From NCBI GenBank assembly GCA_029972135.1, contig CP124755.1, positions 1,178,001 through 1,242,000 of the forward strand: a DNA stretch of 64,000 nucleotides. Direction: 5' to 3'. The notes beneath the pieces are model-generated. The model was not told the origin of the DNA. It did no database searches and saw nothing but the letters and a program-made list of their open reading frames with translations. The position numbers were made by a program, and so were the translations under genes. This document shows positions 62,115 to 64,000 of the stretch, one piece after another. The stretch comes from Candidatus Thiocaldithrix dubininis. GTDB lineage: Bacteria > Pseudomonadota > Gammaproteobacteria > Thiotrichales > Thiotrichaceae. Each line of letters opens with the position of its first letter. The stretch's first letter is position 1.

Positions 62115-63305
62115 TTAATGACTAGCCGTTGTGCCAATACCATCACCCGTTTGCTGAATCATCCATAGTAATCCAACGCCTAACGACATAATGGCGGCTG
62201 CCAGTAATAAGCCGCCTTGGTATGAACCTGTCGCATCGGCAATATAACCCGTTAATGCGGGGGCAATGATTTGTGCAACCCCATAGCTTAAGGTGAGACG
62301 TGCCATTGCTTTAGCAGGATTTGCTGGATAATAACGCCCTATAATGGTTAATGTTAAGCTGACAATTCCAATGAAGGTTGCACCGTATAAACCGGCGCTA
62401 AACACAGCAGCGCTAGGATTCTGCGTGAGAGCAGGGATTAATAAAGATAAAATTTGCCCTGTAAACGCAATTTGCAAGGTGGGCATATCGCCTAGTTTGC
62501 GAGCAATTCGATCCCAAACAAAACAAGCCGGTGTTGCCGTTACGCCGACCAATACCCACACCCAACTGCCCCAGCCTTGTAAGGCGGGAATTTTTTCGAC
62601 CATTGCTACTGTAAACGTAGCGCTAACTACAAAGCCAAAGCCAGCGCAGAAATACATCGCAATCATTAAGGCTAACCAGCGTTTAGAGGGGGGCGTTTGG
62701 GTCTTAATATGGGTTTGCGCGTGAGCGGGGGCGGGTTCGGGTAGCCATAACCAAGCAGGTGCGAAAAATAAAATGCCTAAGCCGCCTAAGGTCCACCATT
62801 GTTGCGCCCAGTCTAAGTTCATTGCCAGCATAGCGACGGAGCTTAAACCAGAAACTAAAATACCTGCACCTATACCACCAAAGTGCACGCCCAATTCGGG
62901 ACGATGCCCGTGGCGCATTAACCAATTCAGCATTAAACCTGAGCCGATTAATAAACCTGCCGCACTACTTAAACCCGCGATATAGCGCAAAATCGACCAT
63001 ACCCACATATTTTCAGTAAAGGCCATCGCAGGTACGCTGCATACGCCTAGTAATAAGCCGATGTGAAATAGTTTGTATTTGATATGCAAACTACTAATAG
63101 AGGCGGCTAATAATGCTCCGCTCATATAGCCCATATAATTAAAGGTAGCCAACCAACCGCCTGCCACTTCAGTTAACCAAGTTTCCGCCCGCATTACAGG
63201 CAATAAAGGCGTATAGGCAAAGCGTGCCAAGCCCACGGTTAAAATCAAACTACACACGCCAGCCATTAAGACTTTCCATGTGGGTAGTGAAGTGGTTGTT
63301 TTCAT
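62115..63305 (-). CDS. YbfB/YjiJ-family MFS transporter
   Basis: A 396-residue membrane protein with about 12 helices. The N-terminal VGLARFAYTPLLPVM and GGWLATFNYMGYMSGAL are characteristic of the YbfB/YjiJ branch of MFS. The second half includes PACFVWDRIARKLG, the inter-domain loop. The substrate is unknown. It is divergent from the SdrD-B-type gene and convergent with the CAP-domain gene. Confidence 0.88.
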   Translation of the reverse strand: MKTTTSLPTWKVLMAGVCSLILTVGLARFAYTPLLPVMRAETWLTEVAGGWLATFNYMGYMSGALLAASISSLHIKYKLFHIGLLLGVCSVPAMAFTENMWVWSILRYIAGLSSAAGLLIGSGLMLNWLMRHGHRPELGVHFGGIGAGILVSGLSSVAMLAMNLDWAQQWWTLGGLGILFFAPAWLWLPEPAPAHAQTHIKTQTPPSKRWLALMIAMYFCAGFGFVVSATFTVAMVEKIPALQGWGSWVWVLVGVTATPACFVWDRIARKLGDMPTLQIAFTGQILSLLIPALTQNPSAAVFSAGLYGATFIGIVSLTLTIIGRYYPANPAKAMARLTLSYGVAQIIAPALTGYIADATGSYQGGLLLAAAIMSLGVGLLWMIQQTGDGIGTTASH

Positions 63306-63417
63306 AGCGAAAAGTATCCTTTTATCATTGTCGCTGTGTTACTTATTCAGTAGGTACTCATGTAAGAGAGTTAATATTCCGTACAGCATTATACTTTTAA
63401 AAATAGGGTTATTTTCT

Positions 63418-64000
63418 ATGGGGCTTAATTTTGTAAATGCTGACACGAGGCTTAAACTAACATTGCCTAAAAAAGCCTTGTCATTATTAATTGCGACTTT
63501 GTTATTTTCGACTACTCAAGCTGCCCATGCCGATATTAGCGGTTATGTTTTCCGCGATTACAATGCGAACGGACAGCGTGATGAGAGTGCCACATTTAAA
63601 GAACCCTATATGGGGGGGGTTACGGTTACCGCTTATCCCAGCTCTGGTTCAGCGCAAACGACGGTTAGCGCCCAAGGTACGGGTGCGTATAGTTTTACAG
63701 GTTTAAGCTTGCCTGCCCGTCTGGAATTTTCAGGTTTAGATATTGGTGACTACAGTGTGCAAGGCAGCGGTTCAGCTTCTAGTGTGCAGTTTTATACCGC
63801 CAGTACGACTAATGCCAATTTTGGTATTACTTCGCCTGATACGTATTACACAGATGCTTCGCAACCCGTTTTATTCTCTAGCTTAATGAGTAATGGCGAT
63901 CAAACGGCTGGTAATAAGGCGTTAATTAGCCTGCCTTATGCGGCGTCCGGTAATGACTGGTATGCACAAGTGAGTGAAGAAGGTTTGGATAGTCAAGTTG
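63418..64000 (+). CDS. SdrD-B/Cna-B-type surface protein, 3' end cut by the window
   Basis: An open frame of ~194 codons runs from the ATG at 63418 to the window end. A signal peptide (ALSLLIATLLFSTTQAAHA) precedes the motif ISGYVFRDYNANGQRDES, the hallmark of SdrD B-like domains (calcium-binding Ig-like modules). GVTVTAYPSSG and TGAYSFTGL complete the first module. Such proteins are usually large repeat adhesins. A run of eight G in codons for MGGV (63612-63619) could slip. The start has no strong ribosome-binding site, so the ATG is provisional. Confidence 0.8.
   Translation, partial: MGLNFVNADTRLKLTLPKKALSLLIATLLFSTTQAAHADISGYVFRDYNANGQRDESATFKEPYMGGVTVTAYPSSGSAQTTVSAQGTGAYSFTGLSLPARLEFSGLDIGDYSVQGSGSASSVQFYTASTTNANFGITSPDTYYTDASQPVLFSSLMSNGDQTAGNKALISLPYAASGNDWYAQVSEEGLDSQV

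Noticed and set aside
1..64000. CRISPR arrays, rRNA genes and canonical tRNA genes
   Set aside because: No short regularly spaced repeats and no complete canonical tRNA or rRNA sequence noticed on either strand; the only tRNA-like fold is the permuted one in the Y RNA.

Overview
The window reads as chromosomal DNA of a gammaproteobacterium of moderate GC content. Several gene orders support this: zapA with a 6S RNA gene beside divergent ygfB-pepP, accA-tilS, uvrC-pgsA, clpS-clpA-infA, and sdhCDAB next to sucA. The sdh/sucA/icd set, cytochrome c', tandem surface-protein repeats and a TnpB-type element would fit a filamentous sulfur bacterium of the Thiotrichales (Thiothrix/Leucothrix-like). 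That placement is inference from gene content only.

Layout. 1-5.8 kb: the end of one ferredoxin-NADP reductase gene, 6S RNA, zapA with a coiled-coil partner, ygfB-pepP, a solo tnpB element beside a decayed tnpA remnant, and a second ferredoxin-NADP reductase of another subtype. 5.8-14.5 kb: accA-tilS, a helix-hairpin-helix protein with a histone-like tail, a drug-efflux MFS gene with a V4R-like protein, and uvrC-pgsA. 14.5-20.3 kb: a four-gene minus-strand operon encoding an OmpA-like protein with thrombospondin type 3 repeats, a 42-residue membrane peptide, a membrane-anchored helix-hairpin-helix protein and its 1259-residue repeat-rich paralogue. I find no known system that matches it. 20.4-29.8 kb: a GntR regulator heading sdhCDAB, two SdhE-like genes and a rhodanese, facing divergent sucA-zapE across an intergenic region with three identical operator cores. 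29.9-37.4 kb: alpha-amylase, pepN, a Nudix gene, a DksA-like protein, thioredoxin and small envelope proteins. 37.4-39.7 kb: three tandem Rpn/PD-(D/E)XK nuclease genes, one with its catalytic core deleted. 39.7-44.3 kb: uvrA, an orphan second sdhD, yjdM and a half-length TROVE (Ro60) gene. 44.3-44.8 kb: noncoding DNA holding a convincing bacterial Y RNA (YrlA-type) that folds as a circularly permuted tRNA. 44.8-58.9 kb: mostly housekeeping (Mrp, icd, clpS-clpA, infA, a cytochrome b/c' pair, trpE-trpG) with a few uncharacterised genes. 58.9-64 kb: a long leader, a CAP-domain surface protein with six Ig-like repeats, an MFS gene, and the start of an SdrD-B-type surface protein cut by the window end.

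The strongest discoveries are the Y RNA plus truncated TROVE pair and the OmpA/helix-hairpin-helix/repeat-protein operon. In the Y RNA pair, every tRNA tertiary-contact position I checked is conserved. In the operon, the proteins are predicted to lie on both sides of the inner membrane and could join the cell wall to a fibrous cytoplasmic layer or to DNA. TCA-cycle genes are unusually connected here: sdh and sucA appear to share one GntR operator set, sdhE is duplicated with one copy lacking the flavinylation motif, and sdhD has an orphan second copy.
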